64,000 bases of DNA from Pyxicephalus adspersus. Taxonomy: Eukaryota; Chordata; Amphibia; Anura; Pyxicephalidae. The notes beneath the pieces are model-generated. The model saw only the letters and a list, made by a program, of their open reading frames with translations. It had not been told where the DNA came from and ran no database searches. Shown here piece after piece: positions 12,335-23,952 of the stretch (positions within the stretch are counted from its first letter, which is position 1; every line of letters begins with the position of its first letter). Where the stretch lies: the NCBI RefSeq assembly GCF_032062135.1, contig NC_092859.1, positions 153,408,150 through 153,472,149 of the forward strand, read 5' to 3'. The position numbers were made by a program, and so were the translations under genes.

Positions 12335-13710
12335 GTATTGCTTGTGCAAATGCCATGCAATAGGCATTCCGTTTAAATGTATTGTTGTCTGTACCCACTG
12401 CATGGGAGCGCTTTGTACAATACACATCTATGGCCATGCACAACTATGTGGCCGTGTCCCATGGGTGCGAACCTAGCCTTTCATTGCGGCTGTAAGTGAT
12501 GTAAACCTATCAAAAAAACTGAAGACTACAGAGACTAGATATCTCTTCGGAGACACTTTAAAAAGTGGACCTCTATATTTGCTTGCAGATACATTCATTG
12601 TATAATATATATTTGCTGGTTTGAGCAGACTTATATAACATCTGTATCACTGAAGATGATTCTTTTTCAGACAATATGGCATTAGGAGAAGAGCCGACAA
12701 GTACATATCATGTGTTCTGCTATGGGGAAGAAATAAGATCAGTATTCCCTAAAAATAATTGACTGGTGATGGTTTCACTTATTGTTATTCAGAACTGTGC
12801 ATATACCCAGAGCCAACCAATAATTCAGAAGGTAGACTGCCTTCTACTCCCTCCTTCTACGCCATCCTTCCTGCAAATGAATATAAACCACCAATACTCC
12901 CAACCAGTATATACTGCCTGATCGCTCCTATGAGACAAGGAAACTATTCCGAGATCTCAATTTCAAATATGCTTTTAGTACTGTATATAAACGATAGCTT
13001 CAAGTTAAATATTTCTTCTTGCCATAAGGCTGTTTAAAATTTGCTATGTTAAACACTTGCCATTCGTTGTGTTTCTGACCCCATTAGTGAAAAACGGGAA
13101 ATGGTCTCTGTGTTTAGTCACTCATATACATTATGCCTGCTTTCCCCATCCATCTTACTCACAGAGTTATTTTTCTGTCCCAGGCACACGAAAAGTGATG
13201 ACTACCTGTGCCACTTTAACCCACAAGGCTCACTTATCCGGTGACACGACTGCAAAATATTCCAGTACATAACTCAGTCTGACTTTGTTACTGAAACAGG
13301 AAACTTGTTATCTGAGTATTTATGGAAACTAGCAGTGATTGGCGCCACTGCAAAGGGGGTCATAGATAGGCTTTTCAGAATTATGATCAAGATATAGGAA
13401 CACCTGTGTGACTTTGTGTCTGGATAGTATATAACACTCGAATGTTTCTTTTTTTGGAGTCCCAATGTTTTGAATAGATGTAAAATTTCCTTCAATGTGT
13501 ATAAAAATAATCCACTGATGCATACATTTTGGAAATGGGTTGTAGTAAGCACCATCTGAAGTCTTGGACTTGGGTGCAAGATGGCATTATTCTGATTCAT
13601 TAAATCCATTGATGCTGAAACTATCTATTGTGTTGTAGAAGATGCATGTCTTTGAGCATAGATATACCTAGCTAAAAACAGGGGGCATCAATAGCCACTT
13701 TCCTAGTGTG
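12335..13710. other. Unassigned non-coding DNA
   Basis: Frames at 12759-13037 (plus) and 13274-13609 (minus) are up to 111 codons but have no domain, no repeats and no supporting signals. No repeat terminus recognised. Confidence 0.4.
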
Positions 13711-13741
13711 GGCTGAAGATGGGCACCAAAAACGTTTTCAC
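13711..13741 (+). other. Weak hammerhead-like motif
   Basis: GGCTGAAGATGGGCACCAAA followed by AACGTTTTCA has the order CTGAAGA, short GG..CC stem, AAAAC, GTTTTC. This resembles a decayed CTGAAGA/GAAACGCGTC hammerhead relic as at 11483 and 27097. Too short and mutated to be sure. Confidence 0.3.
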
Positions 13742-14370
13742 AATTGATGTCCACCACCAAGGAAATTGAAAATTAAAGGTCCGTGATGTTGGTCATTTGA
13801 AGGTCAACATAGTCAACACCAGCAGTTTCTGCTTTTGTAAGTGCAGCGATAATTTGTCAGATAAATGGTATGCCATTGAGTTATGTTTCACATTGGCTAA
13901 ATTAATCATTTACTGAAGATTTGACTGAAGGGAACCTAAGCTGGAGACTGTTTGCCATGGTCACATGGCTACAGGTATCCAAATTGTAGGTAGCTTTACT
14001 ATGCACATCCCACATCCATGTGACTCAAGCCTAACAATTGGCCCCAGAATTGGTGCAGAATGGCAGGGGATCGTGCACCTATGTTCCATACCTGGAAATA
14101 GCATCATTTTGAGCACTTATGGCAATTTAAGCAACAAATGTAGGCACAGGAGGGTGCCTATTGTACATTGGTGTTGATGGTATTTGCTATAGCACAGCCG
14201 TGCTCAGAGATGTCAGATTTTGTGTTTCTCCTTTGAATGGTCATAGATTAGCCTGCAAAAGTCAGCCTGCAATGTTGTGAAGGATGACTGTACTAAAACA
14301 ACCTTTACCTTCTTCTTCAAAATCTGGAAACTTGCTAGATAGTAACGAAAATGCACCAGCTGAAGCATCT
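13742..14370. other. Unassigned non-coding DNA
   Basis: No recognised feature. The 70-codon frame at 13965-14177 lacks any domain. Confidence 0.4.
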
Positions 14371-14436
14371 CTGTACAGCGCTGCGTAATATGTTGGCGCT
14401 ATATAAATCCTGTTTAATAATAATAATAATAATAAT
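14371..14436 (+). mobile_element. L2/CR1-like LINE 3' tail with (TAA)n
   Basis: CTGTACAGCGCTGCGTAATA, then TGTTGGCGCTATATAAATCC, then TGTT and (TAA)n at about 14414-14436. This is the same tail as at 381-514 in the opposite orientation. Only the last ~65 bases of the element are present, the usual result of extreme 5' truncation during target-primed reverse transcription. Confidence 0.8.
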
Positions 14437-16250
14437 CTCTGTTGGCATAAGTGCTGTGCTTTTCTGATCGTTAGAAGTATTTTGGGAAAATATCTTTTTT
14501 GTGGGGAAATTAAAGTTTAGATTGTCATGTATTTTGGAACTGAGGATCCTAGTGGATTTAGTCCAGTTCCCAGGCTTCAGATACTGTGATGTGATTTTTA
14601 TCTGTTACATTTTTCAAGATAATAACCCAAATAAATTAGATTATGGGAGTATTGGCACTTCTCAGTTGCATGAAAATAGCATTGTATGAAATGTCCAAGC
14701 TACTTACCCCACCCCTAACCTTATTCTTTCTGTTTCTCGCTTGTTGGCCTGTCAAAGTGCCAAATTTCACACTGCCTGGACATTTCTTATCACAGCCACA
14801 AGCAAAGTGTTCACTAGTCCTGAACAATGTCAGCCTGACCAGTGCCAACACAATGCAGTTGGCACCTAGTGTTCTGTCCTTGGGCTGATCTTACTTCTTA
14901 TTGAGCCAGAACTTCCAGCTCACAGTAAACACACAGTCACACTGTACAAAATCCTAACAATGGTATTTGATTTCTATTTCAGAGAGCGAGAAACTCCATT
15001 TTACAGGTATTTACGTTTTATGGAAGGTTGGCTGGTCTGATGAGAAGATATGACTTAGGAAATGTTGCTCTTAGGTCAATCTCACAAGCTATAATTCTCA
15101 TGTGACTCTTAATGATAAAATTCACTTGCATCAACATTTTAAGTAAAAACAAAATCATTGAGTCATAATTTCTGGCATACAATCACTGTTAATCATAAAG
15201 TAAATAGTTGAATACACAATTAATATATATTGTTAAAAATTAGGTCGTAAAAAGCAGCTCTTTCTGCAACACACGCCCTGCCTTCAATACTACCCCTAAG
15301 TCTTCTCTGCTACTAGATGCCACTCCTGAATAATGCCCACTTTCTCAGATCAAGAACCTGTGCTCTGGGGGGCACATAAGGTTGCCTTTAAAGAGGGTCA
15401 CTTCTACATCTCCAGAACCAATCCAACTCTAAGGACAAAGGAAAAGCCCCCTTGGAAAAGTTATTTCAAAAATTGTGGGTGATACAACAGGTGTAGGGTC
15501 AATAAATAGGGTGAAAGTTGCAGTTAGTCTTACAATGAACAATATGTTAAAAAGGCAAAGTTAGAAGCCTCCTTATAAAACATAGAAAGTAAAAATTAAA
15601 AAAAAAACATACCTTCTATGGCAGGGCTTCTGGGGAGGTCCTGAGAAAACCAAGGATACCAAATCCAGGAAGAAGGTTCTAATACACAGTGCAGTGGGAT
15701 TTATGATCCCAGCTTTCCCGGGTTCTTGCCAAAAGGCTCAATACCATCATCCTAAGGTGGGTGCAGCAAGCCGACGTTGTGAGCATTACCGAGGGTGACC
15801 TGCATGCAAATGTAGTCTTCCCAGGTTCTCCTGCTCCTCTAGACTGTTACCTATCCTTCAAGACATTTTTATATTAATATAATAATACCCATCCAAAGAG
15901 TCAGCCCACTATTTGCATTGGGACTGAGAGCTTTTCAAAGACGTACAGTGGCAAGGTGCTGTGATGTTTTTGTGGAAGTATGTACAGCCCTCCACTGGAC
16001 CCTCTGATACCCACGCCTTTATGGCATAAACAAGACCCAGCAATGACACCACTAAGTCTGAAATAAAGTATATTATAAAATGGCATGGGGGGAGAAATAA
16101 ATGAAAACTATACTTGCAGTTTAATTACTGTTAGTGGTCTAACTATAACTAAACTATAACTTTAATAACTGTAAGTGGTCTCTACAGATTTCTTCAATAG
16201 TTTGCAGCTTTTTACAATAAAACAATGCCATTTAGTTTATTAAATAACTT
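14437..16250. other. Unassigned non-coding DNA
   Basis: No coding or repeat feature recognised. 15360-15850 is richer in GC and reads like an old dispersed repeat, but I see no termini. A small direct duplication (ACTGTTAGTGGTCT and ACTGTAAGTGGTCT) lies at 16125-16180. Confidence 0.35.
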
Positions 16251-16283
16251 TATATATATATAGATATATATATATATATAAAA
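16251..16283. repeat. (TA)n microsatellite
   Basis: About 33 bases of TA alternation with one TAGA interruption. Confidence 0.9.
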
Positions 16284-17561
16284 TGTTCTTTTAACCATTT
16301 TTAAACCTTTTTGCATTCCCATACTGCTGATCTCCAGCCTTTAGACACTTTCTGTCTATATGACATCCAGTGTCTAATTCATTGGCGTCTCAACAACAGT
16401 AAACCATGTTGTACAATATGCAATAGCCTGGGTATTCTACTTTGGGCTCATAAAAAACAGGACGATCGCCTACAATTAGGAAAATATCACCCCGTAACAA
16501 AATATTCTATACATAGCAGGTTCAGCTGGTATTTAAAAAGACTAAAAAAGTAAAAATGTAAATGTAAAAAAGAATTGAAATTGTATTAATATTTTACAGC
16601 TTATGTAAGATTTTATGATTATGCTAAGATCTATTTTAACTAGGACTGTGTATCTTCGGTATAGGCAAAGCACTCCTGCTTTTCAGGAGATAAAAGATTT
16701 AGCATGGCCTACTTGTTACTTCAAGGATGTCAAACATGTCGGAGATACATATAGAATGCTATAGGATGCAGGAAGTATTTTTGGGTGAATTCTGGGAGCC
16801 TGGATTGTTCTGTGTTTATAATTTACCCCTCGCTCTGGGTGGTGGGTTTGAAAGCAGCCGGGGTCTTGCATCGCTCTGCAGCATAAGCTCCATATGCTCT
16901 AAAAGCTAACTGGCACACGGCTTTGCTTATCCTTCTCACATTCCCATTGTGTGATATTACACATGCCAGCACAGTTATGCTGAATAAACACAGATCTCTG
17001 CCCATCTTCTGCATTGTGTAAATCATCCGTCAATTTGTTCACAATATTGTGCTGTACTAGCTTCAACCTGGGTGACTGCCAAAAAATAACTATTCTCTAT
17101 AACAAGCTTTTAAACTGTTATTGTAAAAGGGGCAGAGAATTATGCTGCCAGTGAAAAGGGGACAATATCAGTTATGGGGATGTGTATTCCTCTTACTTAC
17201 AGAGAGTGGGAAATATTTAAAGCCCAATTGAGTGCTGTCAGGGTCTCTGGTGTTTGGAGACTTTCCATTGAGAATCTGAGAAGGAGAATGGTTGGGAGGT
17301 TAGTTAGGAAAATGTACTTTTATTCTAATGGCTAGCTCTTTAGACAATTAACCCCTTTGCTGACTTTTTTAATATGTTTTTTTCTGTAATGCATTGTAAT
17401 GGTTTATTTCAGATCAAATTGCTTTTAGCTGTTGTGCTTCCCATTTGAGTTTTTTTGGGGCATTTTTCCTAAATACAACCAGTTCAGGTAAGGCAAGGAA
17501 ATTGATCCCCTTCCTTCCAGTAATAGATCTGACCACATGGCTTTCAACATTGGGGTGGGGG
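16284..17561. other. Unassigned non-coding DNA
   Basis: Frames 16311-16553 and 16727-16909 are short and featureless. No repeat termini recognised. Confidence 0.4.
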
Positions 17562-18025
17562 GATATGCATATTTTGCAATGGGTTGGTCTTTCCACCATT
17601 GCATTAGCTCCCTGTGTTTTCCTTCCTGCCTTTGGAAGATCCCACCATGATATTTTTGGCTTACATATTTCCCTAAGTGTTGGTGTCCTATACCTAGACT
17701 TGCGAGGTCCATAGGGTCCACTTCTTCTTATGGCACTGGACATGAGCAGTCAAGGTATTTAGACTCCCTGATCCTGACACTAGGGTTTTGCCTCTTCCCC
17801 TCCTTAGCTGCAAACACAGTTCTCTTCGGCATATGAATGTGTACAATTGCCATAGGGAGAAGTGGGACCTCACAAGACTGGCCAGAGGACAGTAAAAGGT
17901 ATGTGCATAAGAAATGCCATGATGGAATCTTCCAATCCAATCCAAGATCCAAGAAAGTAAAATGCAGAGGGGTGGTGCAATGGTGGCAAGACCAACCCAG
18001 TGTTGTACTTTTAGTGGTGGCATAT
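17562..18025. mobile_element. Foldback element with two ~180-bp inverted arms
   Basis: The left arm (about 17562-17740) and right arm (about 17845-18025) are inverted copies. GGGTTGGTCTTTCCACCATT at 17581 matches the complement of AATGGTGGCAAGACCAACCC ending at 17998 with one mismatch. Further matches are GGAAGATCCCACCATGATAT against the complement of ATGCCATGATGGAATCTTCC, and the inner GAGGTCC..CACTTCTTCTTATGGC block against GCCATAGGGAGAAGTGGGACC. The spacer is about 105 bp. Overlapping frames on both strands are by-products of this symmetry. Both arms can be read as a similar peptide ending QWW(K/Q)DQP, so a captured coding fragment is possible. Identity to a known family is not claimed. 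Confidence 0.8.
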
Positions 18026-18276
18026 TTATTTTAATAGGAACCTACAACTTTATCATATACAGGTCAATTCTCTAAGAAGAAGTGTAATTATATTTGTATT
18101 TCTTCCATCAACACATGCTAATTTTCCCATCTAAAGATCAAGTTTACATCATTAACTAATACATATGTGTGCAATCTGCATTTTTAATTCAGATTGAATT
18201 TTTAGAATTGTATTTACTCTTCAAGTGGCTCTATTTGCTCTCCTTAGCAGACACCTTCAATGAAATCCCTCTTGTA

Positions 18277-18551
18277 CAGTGTTTCTCAACCAGGGTTCCC
18301 CCAGAGGTTGCTGGGGGTTCATTGAGCAATGAGCAGTTTATAATTTTTAGGTCAGTATAGGTGACCCCAATAATCTATTTTGGATATTTTTAAGGGTGAT
18401 GTTCTTCCCAATGGCCAGCAATGTAAGAGGCATTCTGACCACCATACTAATGTACTGTGTACTGTAGATATAGTAAATACAGCAGGGTAACCCTGAACAC
18501 CCAAAAGTTAATCCTAGGGTTCCCCCATGTTAAAAAGGTAAAGAAACACTG
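18277..18551 (+). mobile_element. hAT-N1 MITE copy 3 (plus, full length)
   Basis: Begins CAGTGTTTCTCAACCAGGGT and ends with TAAAGAAACACTG, an inverted-repeat pair. Flanking octamers CTCTTGTA (18269-18276) and ATCTAGTA (18552-18559) match at 6 of 8 positions, consistent with an old 8-bp hAT duplication. The interior carries the family blocks AGAGGTTGCTGGGGGTTC, GAGCAATGAGCAGTTT, AAGGGTGATGTTCTTCCCAA and TAGTAAATACAGCAGGG. No transposase is encoded. Confidence 0.9.
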
Positions 18552-19460
18552 ATCTAGTATATAAGCCAATGCAATAAATTAAAACAGATGAAACAGTGGA
18601 GCCATAAAGCTTTGTGAATTGAGCTCTAGATGGTTTATATAAAAGGTTTTAATACCATTGTTATATAAATATTGGAATGTTTCTGTAATTCTCTCAAATA
18701 AATGTCTTTAAAATAAAGATTTTATATCGGGGAGATATTTTGCCAAGCATAGGTTTATCCACCATCTATCCATTCCTACAGCTTTACGGGACAGCTAATG
18801 CAGCCCAGCTAACCATTAATCTTACTAAACTAAGGTCAACAATTTACAATATTTAACGTTTCATGTAGCTATAGGAGCCGTAATATACGTTTTGTAAATT
18901 GTATTAGTAGCTAATTTATATGTTGTCGGTTATGTTTCAAGCTATTCATTTGTTGTATTGTAATTATTAGTTAGAATCCTTCCAATGTTTTATACACTTC
19001 CCGTGTTGTTTTTCCCTTTATATGGGATTTACTTGCTTGCTGTAAGATAATGTTTTAATGTCCTTTAATGGTATCATTAGCCATTGAAACTGTGATTGAA
19101 ATCTTTTTTTTGTACAGGTGCCCACAGTGTGGTTGTGCTGCTTTATTCTTTTGCTTATGGCAGACTGCTGCTGAACTGCTTCATACATTTCAAAGGATGA
19201 TTTTAAATGCTTTTGCAACCAGTTGAAACATGGTTTGGGGGTACAACAGTAAGAGAACAGTTTTTCCATACTGTCTGGTGACCAGTGGAAGCAAATCCAC
19301 ATCCACAACAAATACTTGGGAATGCATGAACACCGCTGGTGAATGCTCCTGGATGCCTAGATGGGTAAAAGTAAATGCTTGGAAGTGGTTACCCACAACT
19401 GTCAAACATCCATCTGAATTTAGCACAAGACTAACTAGAAAGTCCAGTGATGTTCTAGAT
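18552..19460. other. Unassigned non-coding DNA
   Basis: Nothing recognised apart from the flank of the preceding MITE. The minus frame 19018-19311 has no domain. Confidence 0.4.
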
Positions 19461-19738
19461 CGGTGTTTCTCAACCAGGGATCCCCAAGAGGTTGCTGGGG
19501 GTTTCTTGAGCAAGGAGCAATTTGGACCCCTCAGGTCAGACTGACACTTATGATCCTTTTGGCTATATGTAAGGGTGACAATCTTCCCAATGGACAGCAA
19601 TGTAAAAGGCATTCTTCCCACTGGTCACCAGACTGATGTACTGTGAGCTGTGAATATCGTAATTATAGAAGGGGTTTCCTGAAGACATGCAAGTTATTTC
19701 TTTAGAGTTCCCCATGTTAAAAAGGTTGAGAAACACCA
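19461..19738 (+). mobile_element. hAT-N1 MITE copy 4 (plus, full length)
   Basis: CGGTGTTTCTCAACCAGGGA at the left and GGTTGAGAAACACCA at the right form a near-perfect 15-bp inverted repeat, the best-kept termini in the family. Flanks TTCTAGAT and ATCTAGGA agree at 5 of 8 and resemble the TCTAGA-like target preference known for many hAT transposons. Internal blocks match copies 3 and 5. Length 278 bp. The 143-codon minus frame (19190-19621) crosses the element edge and is not credible. Confidence 0.92.
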
Positions 19739-19781
19739 ATCTAGGACATCAGTAACAGAGGTGGGCAGGGTTCTGGTTGCC

Positions 19782-19995
19782 CGTTTAAACAATAATTCTC
19801 TAAGCTCCCAAGACTGGAGAAGATAGACTATCGTAGGTGAACTTGGGTGATGCAGCAAATCTGGAATAGATTTCCAAAAATAATTTCCTATTTGGCAAAT
19901 GTTTTAAATCCTTAATTGGATCCATGCTAGGATTGCTAGATCACCTATATTACTTTATTGTTTCAACTTTGGAAAGTTTTAATAAATCAGACCCA
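19782..19995. mobile_element. PAL-B palindromic MITE, copy 2
   Basis: AAGACTGGAGAAGATAGACT, GGTGAACTTGGGTGATGCAG and the closing TTTTAATAAATCAGACCCA align with copy 1 at 12118. The left half is better kept than the right, and the left terminus is degraded. It follows hAT-N1 copy 4 closely. Confidence 0.75.
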
Positions 19996-21113
19996 ATGGA
20001 TCAATGTCAAGAAACATGTATAACATGATTTTAATTTAAATGCAGTAGAATTTTTTAAAAATCTATCTGAATCCAATGCTGAGTCAGCCATTGGTTTCCA
20101 GTAATTGGTTTCCAGTAGTGTACATCTTTTACATCACAGTAGTGTACAATTTTCACGTTTCAGTTTCAGTTTGCTATTATTTTTTAATCATTTTTCTTAT
20201 TTATTATGTGTCTTGTGACTTTGTTTTTACCCGGTGATAAATGTTATACTTGGACATGATATAGTGATTTCTGGCTCTTTCCAGAGCTATGCACATTATC
20301 ATGCCCTTGTTTGGTCAAGGCAGCTATGTTCATGTCACTTATTATGTGGATACCTTAAATGCCCCCAAATGTGTTTGTATTTGTACTGAAATACTTTTTC
20401 ACAATATGTGATAACTAATGGTATCTTACTTGACTTGTGTTTTCCCTAAATTGTATTAAAAAAGTGCAGAAGTGACAACTTTATGTCGACGGAACTGCCA
20501 ATGGCTCCCATCTAAAACAGTGAGTTCATCCATCTAGGTTTGATTGTAGTGTATTCCCAATTGGAAGGTGAGCAAATGGAGCCTGGGTTCTTGTTTCAGT
20601 TGGAGATTTACAGCCCTATTTTCATTGGGTACATTGGCCAGGCCAACCAATACAGTTTCTTTAAGCCTACTCTTTCTATTGCTCATAGAAAGAAAAAGTA
20701 AAAGGCTCTCTTAAAGTAGCTTTCCAATCCAAAAAAAAGCCACAAAACTTAATTTTAAGTGCTTTGGATCTTACATTTTTTCTCAGTCCTTCTATAAGGT
20801 TCTACAGATATTAGATACTTATCCTCCCAATGTGCCCCATCTATTCTACCTGTAATGATGTGGCAACTACAGTGCAGTGGGATCGCTTGGGATCTTAAAT
20901 TGAGGATTTGGCTTTAGTATATCCCAATCCACCATATCTTTAACTGAGCATACGATTTTGGCCTGTGTGTAAATGCTTTGGGTTAATATCAATGGCATAG
21001 AGTTGACATTGATTTAGGATGCTTCTGAGATTTTTCAGCATTCATAAACAGATGCAGTGGATTGGCAGTATACCATTATATCTACTTTATGCAGGAGTGG
21101 AGTTCCTATAACC
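19996..21113. other. Unassigned non-coding DNA
   Basis: A small direct duplication of ATTGGTTTCCAGTA occurs near 20090-20117, and GTAGTGTACA recurs soon after. Otherwise nothing recognised. Confidence 0.4.
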
Positions 21114-21393
21114 CAGTGTTTCTCAACCAGGGTTCCTCCAGAGGTTGTTAGGGGTTCCTTGAGCAATGAGCAGTTTGTACCTCTCAGGTCAGTTTAGGTG
21201 ACACCAATGATCTTTTTGCCTATCTGTAAGGGTGACATTCTTCCCAATAGTCAGCAATGTAAGAGATATAATTCCTGATGACCACCACACTAATATACTG
21301 TAAGCTGTGGATATAGTATTATAAAAGAGGTTCCCTGAAGACTTAAAAGTTTTTTAAAAGGTTCCCACATGATAAAAAGGTCAAGAAACACTT
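21114..21393 (+). mobile_element. hAT-N1 MITE copy 5 (plus, full length)
   Basis: Left end CAGTGTTTCTCAACCAGGGT, right end AAAAAGGTCAAGAAACACTT. Flanks CTATAACC and ATATAGAC agree at 5 of 8. The interior is one of the clearest family representatives, with ATCTGTAAGGGTGACATTCT and TATACTGTAAGCTGTGGATA. Length 280 bp. Confidence 0.92.
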
Positions 21394-21426
21394 ATATAGA
21401 CTCTGAAAAGTGAACAAAAACACATT

Positions 21427-21797
21427 GGGCCTGATATATTAAATCTCTTCAAGGCTGGGGAGGATACACTTTTGGCAGTGAAGCTGGGTGATCAAGCAAA
21501 CCTGGAATGAATTTAATGAAATTCAATTGCTATTTGTTAGCAAATGTTTTTAATCCTGGACCAGATTCATTTCAAGTTTGCTGGATCACCCAACTTTACT
21601 GATGAAAGTGTATTCATTCCAGAGCTTTAATAAATCAGGCCCATTATGTCCAGATTGGAAGCTCCTTCTGCAATCTGCATGTGGCTTTTGTCTTTGAAGT
21701 GAAACAACACACTGGCAAGACAAAAAAAGCATAGTACTCATCTTTAGGGGGCATAGGGTTTATCTTTAGAGAGCGATAGCTTTAATAAATCAGGCCC
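21427..21797 (+). mobile_element. Composite PAL-B element, copy A
   Basis: Three parts lie in order. The first is a full palindromic PAL-B (21427-21642), opening GGGCCTGATATATTAAATCT and closing TTTAATAAATCAGGCCC. The second is about 125 bp of unique sequence including GCAATCTGCATGTGGCTTTT and ACTCATCTTTAGGGGGCATA. The third is another copy of the terminus, AGCTTTAATAAATCAGGCCC (21778-21797). ATT flanks the palindromic part on both sides (21424-21426, 21643-21645). The whole unit reappears inverted at 23953-24326, which shows that PAL-B plus the unique part can move or be duplicated as one block. Confidence 0.8.
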
Positions 21798-22260
21798 TTT
21801 GACACATGCACTTACTAATATTCTACCATTTGAAGGCTTTGATGCCTGTGATTGGATCCAGGCTCCCATATGGGGACTGAAAACAACTTCATAGTGTTTG
21901 GTAAAAGAAGTTTGGAGCTAACACAGAATTTTCTTTCACCAGTTCTGAATGAGAAATTGATTAGTGTTAGGGGGGAGGTTATGCTATTTGCTAAAGGGGG
22001 CTGGGGTTAATTTTTACCCTGCGTGGGTAAAAAGGTCACCTTTATTGGGAAATAAATTTTTACAATAGAACCTACAATAGGTACCATATACACATTTAAA
22101 AACAACCTAAACAAGGAATTTTTCTGGTAAACAGAAATAAAATCAAATTGTTCTCTTTACTTAAAAAAAGTAAAAACAATTCCATCTTCATTAAAGTTTC
22201 AATATTCCAGATTGTTTAGACGTAAAAATACAATCTTTGCTCAAAAATAATTTCTCACTT
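21798..22260. other. Unassigned non-coding DNA, possibly part of a Penelope-like relic
   Basis: Leads into the hammerhead-like motif at 22261. AT-rich with no termini recognised. Confidence 0.3.
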
Positions 22261-22292
22261 CTCAACCCGTTACGTGCAGCCTTCTTCAGGAG
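22261..22292 (-). other. Decayed hammerhead-like motif
   Basis: On the minus strand: CTCCTGAAGAAGGCTGCACG then TAACGGGTTGAG. The order CTGAAGA, GCTGC.., (G)TAACG..GTTGAG parallels CTGAAGA-stem-GAAACGCGTTGAG. Stem II is no longer complementary, so this would be a dead copy. Confidence 0.4.
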
Positions 22293-23952
22293 AATGAGAT
22301 TTATATATAAAGTTATTTAATGTTTGATAACATAGTATTCAGAAAAAGGGATCTTCAAAAACAAAAACTCCCACGATTGGCCACAGTTAGCCCTGTTAAA
22401 GATTAAAGGTGCCCGTTTGTAAGGTGCGTCCGAAACTTACGTATAAGACAAACCAAAGATCCATCACATAAAAAGTCTGTCTGGAGCTGACAGATAAGGC
22501 AAATATCGGGAACAGGATATTGGATATCACTCTAAAGCATCTTCATGCAGCTGAACATAAAACCAACAAGAAATGACTGGTACTATCTGTGAAATCAATT
22601 TAAAGTACAATAGATTACTTAAAAAGAAAAGTATCTATAAGTTTTCTGTACTGGGTCAAGCACTGACAACTTTAAGCCTGTCCAGTCCAAGTCCAAGCAA
22701 TTAAATGTAAGGAGAAGGTCAATAGGGGAGCGGTATGAAAACATTCCTCTGCTGTGTTCTTACTGTAAAGGTCAGGAGCTGTAGCACAATGTACTGTTGT
22801 GATATGTCGACTATCTAAAATTAATTGTGCTGGGTGAAGGCGCTTTGCCCTTGGAAGCTTTCCCTGGGTTTGGAGAACATGCCCGTGCTTTTTTAAGCCT
22901 GTGACAGGAGGAAGCCATTACAAGTTGTAATGACCCGACCCTATTACCTCCTGGCACTATGATTAGTTATCAGAGAGCGGCAGTTACTGAATGCTCATTG
23001 CCAGAGGTTTAAATTGGGTAGCAAGAGCAGATAAATGCATATAAACATTACAGCCACTAATTGCATTCAAGCTGCTTCCAGCCTTACAAGCTTGTAGGAA
23101 ATCCAGGTACATTTCTCCAATTCTTCTGTATAAACTTCCTAGACTTCTTTCTAACTTATCTAATCCATTTTGCCTTTAAAAGGTGTAATTATTATTTTCT
23201 GCCTGCCATTAAAAAACATACGATTGTTTCTAGAGGTGAAGTGACGAAGCCTGGGGCTGTTCTATCCTGGCTGTGTACATGTACATATTAGCTTTGGTGG
23301 GGTGAGAAAGCTAAAGAATTATTTACAGAGGGACATATATGTTCTTTGCCCATGATCATTAGCAATGAGAAAATCAACAGCAATAAAGCCAGCTCATTAA
23401 ATTCATGCCAAGGTTTTCTTTTTTCACTATTTATGGCAAGCTATTTAGCAAAATGTTTGCTGCAGGGCTGGAATGTCCCAGCCAGGGGGGTAAAAAAAGG
23501 TTTTGAATGTGTCTCCCCCTTTCCTGTATATTAGGGGATTCCAACGCTGAGGGATAAAGCCTCTTTCCCACAGTTGGTCCCCCAAAAATGAAAAGGCTCC
23601 TAAGATTGGGGTCCCAGTGTTGAGGCAAATGGTCTCCTCCACATATCCAATCCCCCAGGTAGAATGTTAGTGCTTGCTAGGGGTGTCCCGTTATGATAGA
23701 ATAAGCGGCTTCCACATATCTGCCCCCTCTCAGAGAAATGACTCTTTTTAGGAATGGGTAAGGGTAGATAATGTAATTTTGTAACCATTCCTTTGGGTTA
23801 GGGGGCACATATCTGGAAAATCCCTTATTAAAAGTGGTTTACAAATTATATTAGAGTATAACCCCCTAATTAAACTACCACATCCTATTTTATGGACTGG
23901 ATAAAAAGAAAATTTCTTGTCCCTCAACATTTGTACCCCCAATGTTGAGGAA
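22293..23952. other. Unassigned non-coding DNA
   Basis: 22700-23000 is a mixed-composition stretch without termini. 23450-23950 contains repeated runs of C or G (CCCCC, GGGG) and recurring CCACATATC, hinting at an old repeat. No credible gene. Confidence 0.35.

Noticed and set aside
17414..18023. Several overlapping frames on both strands
   Set aside because: They arise from the inverted arms of the foldback. The arm peptides are noted as a finding, but no gene is called.
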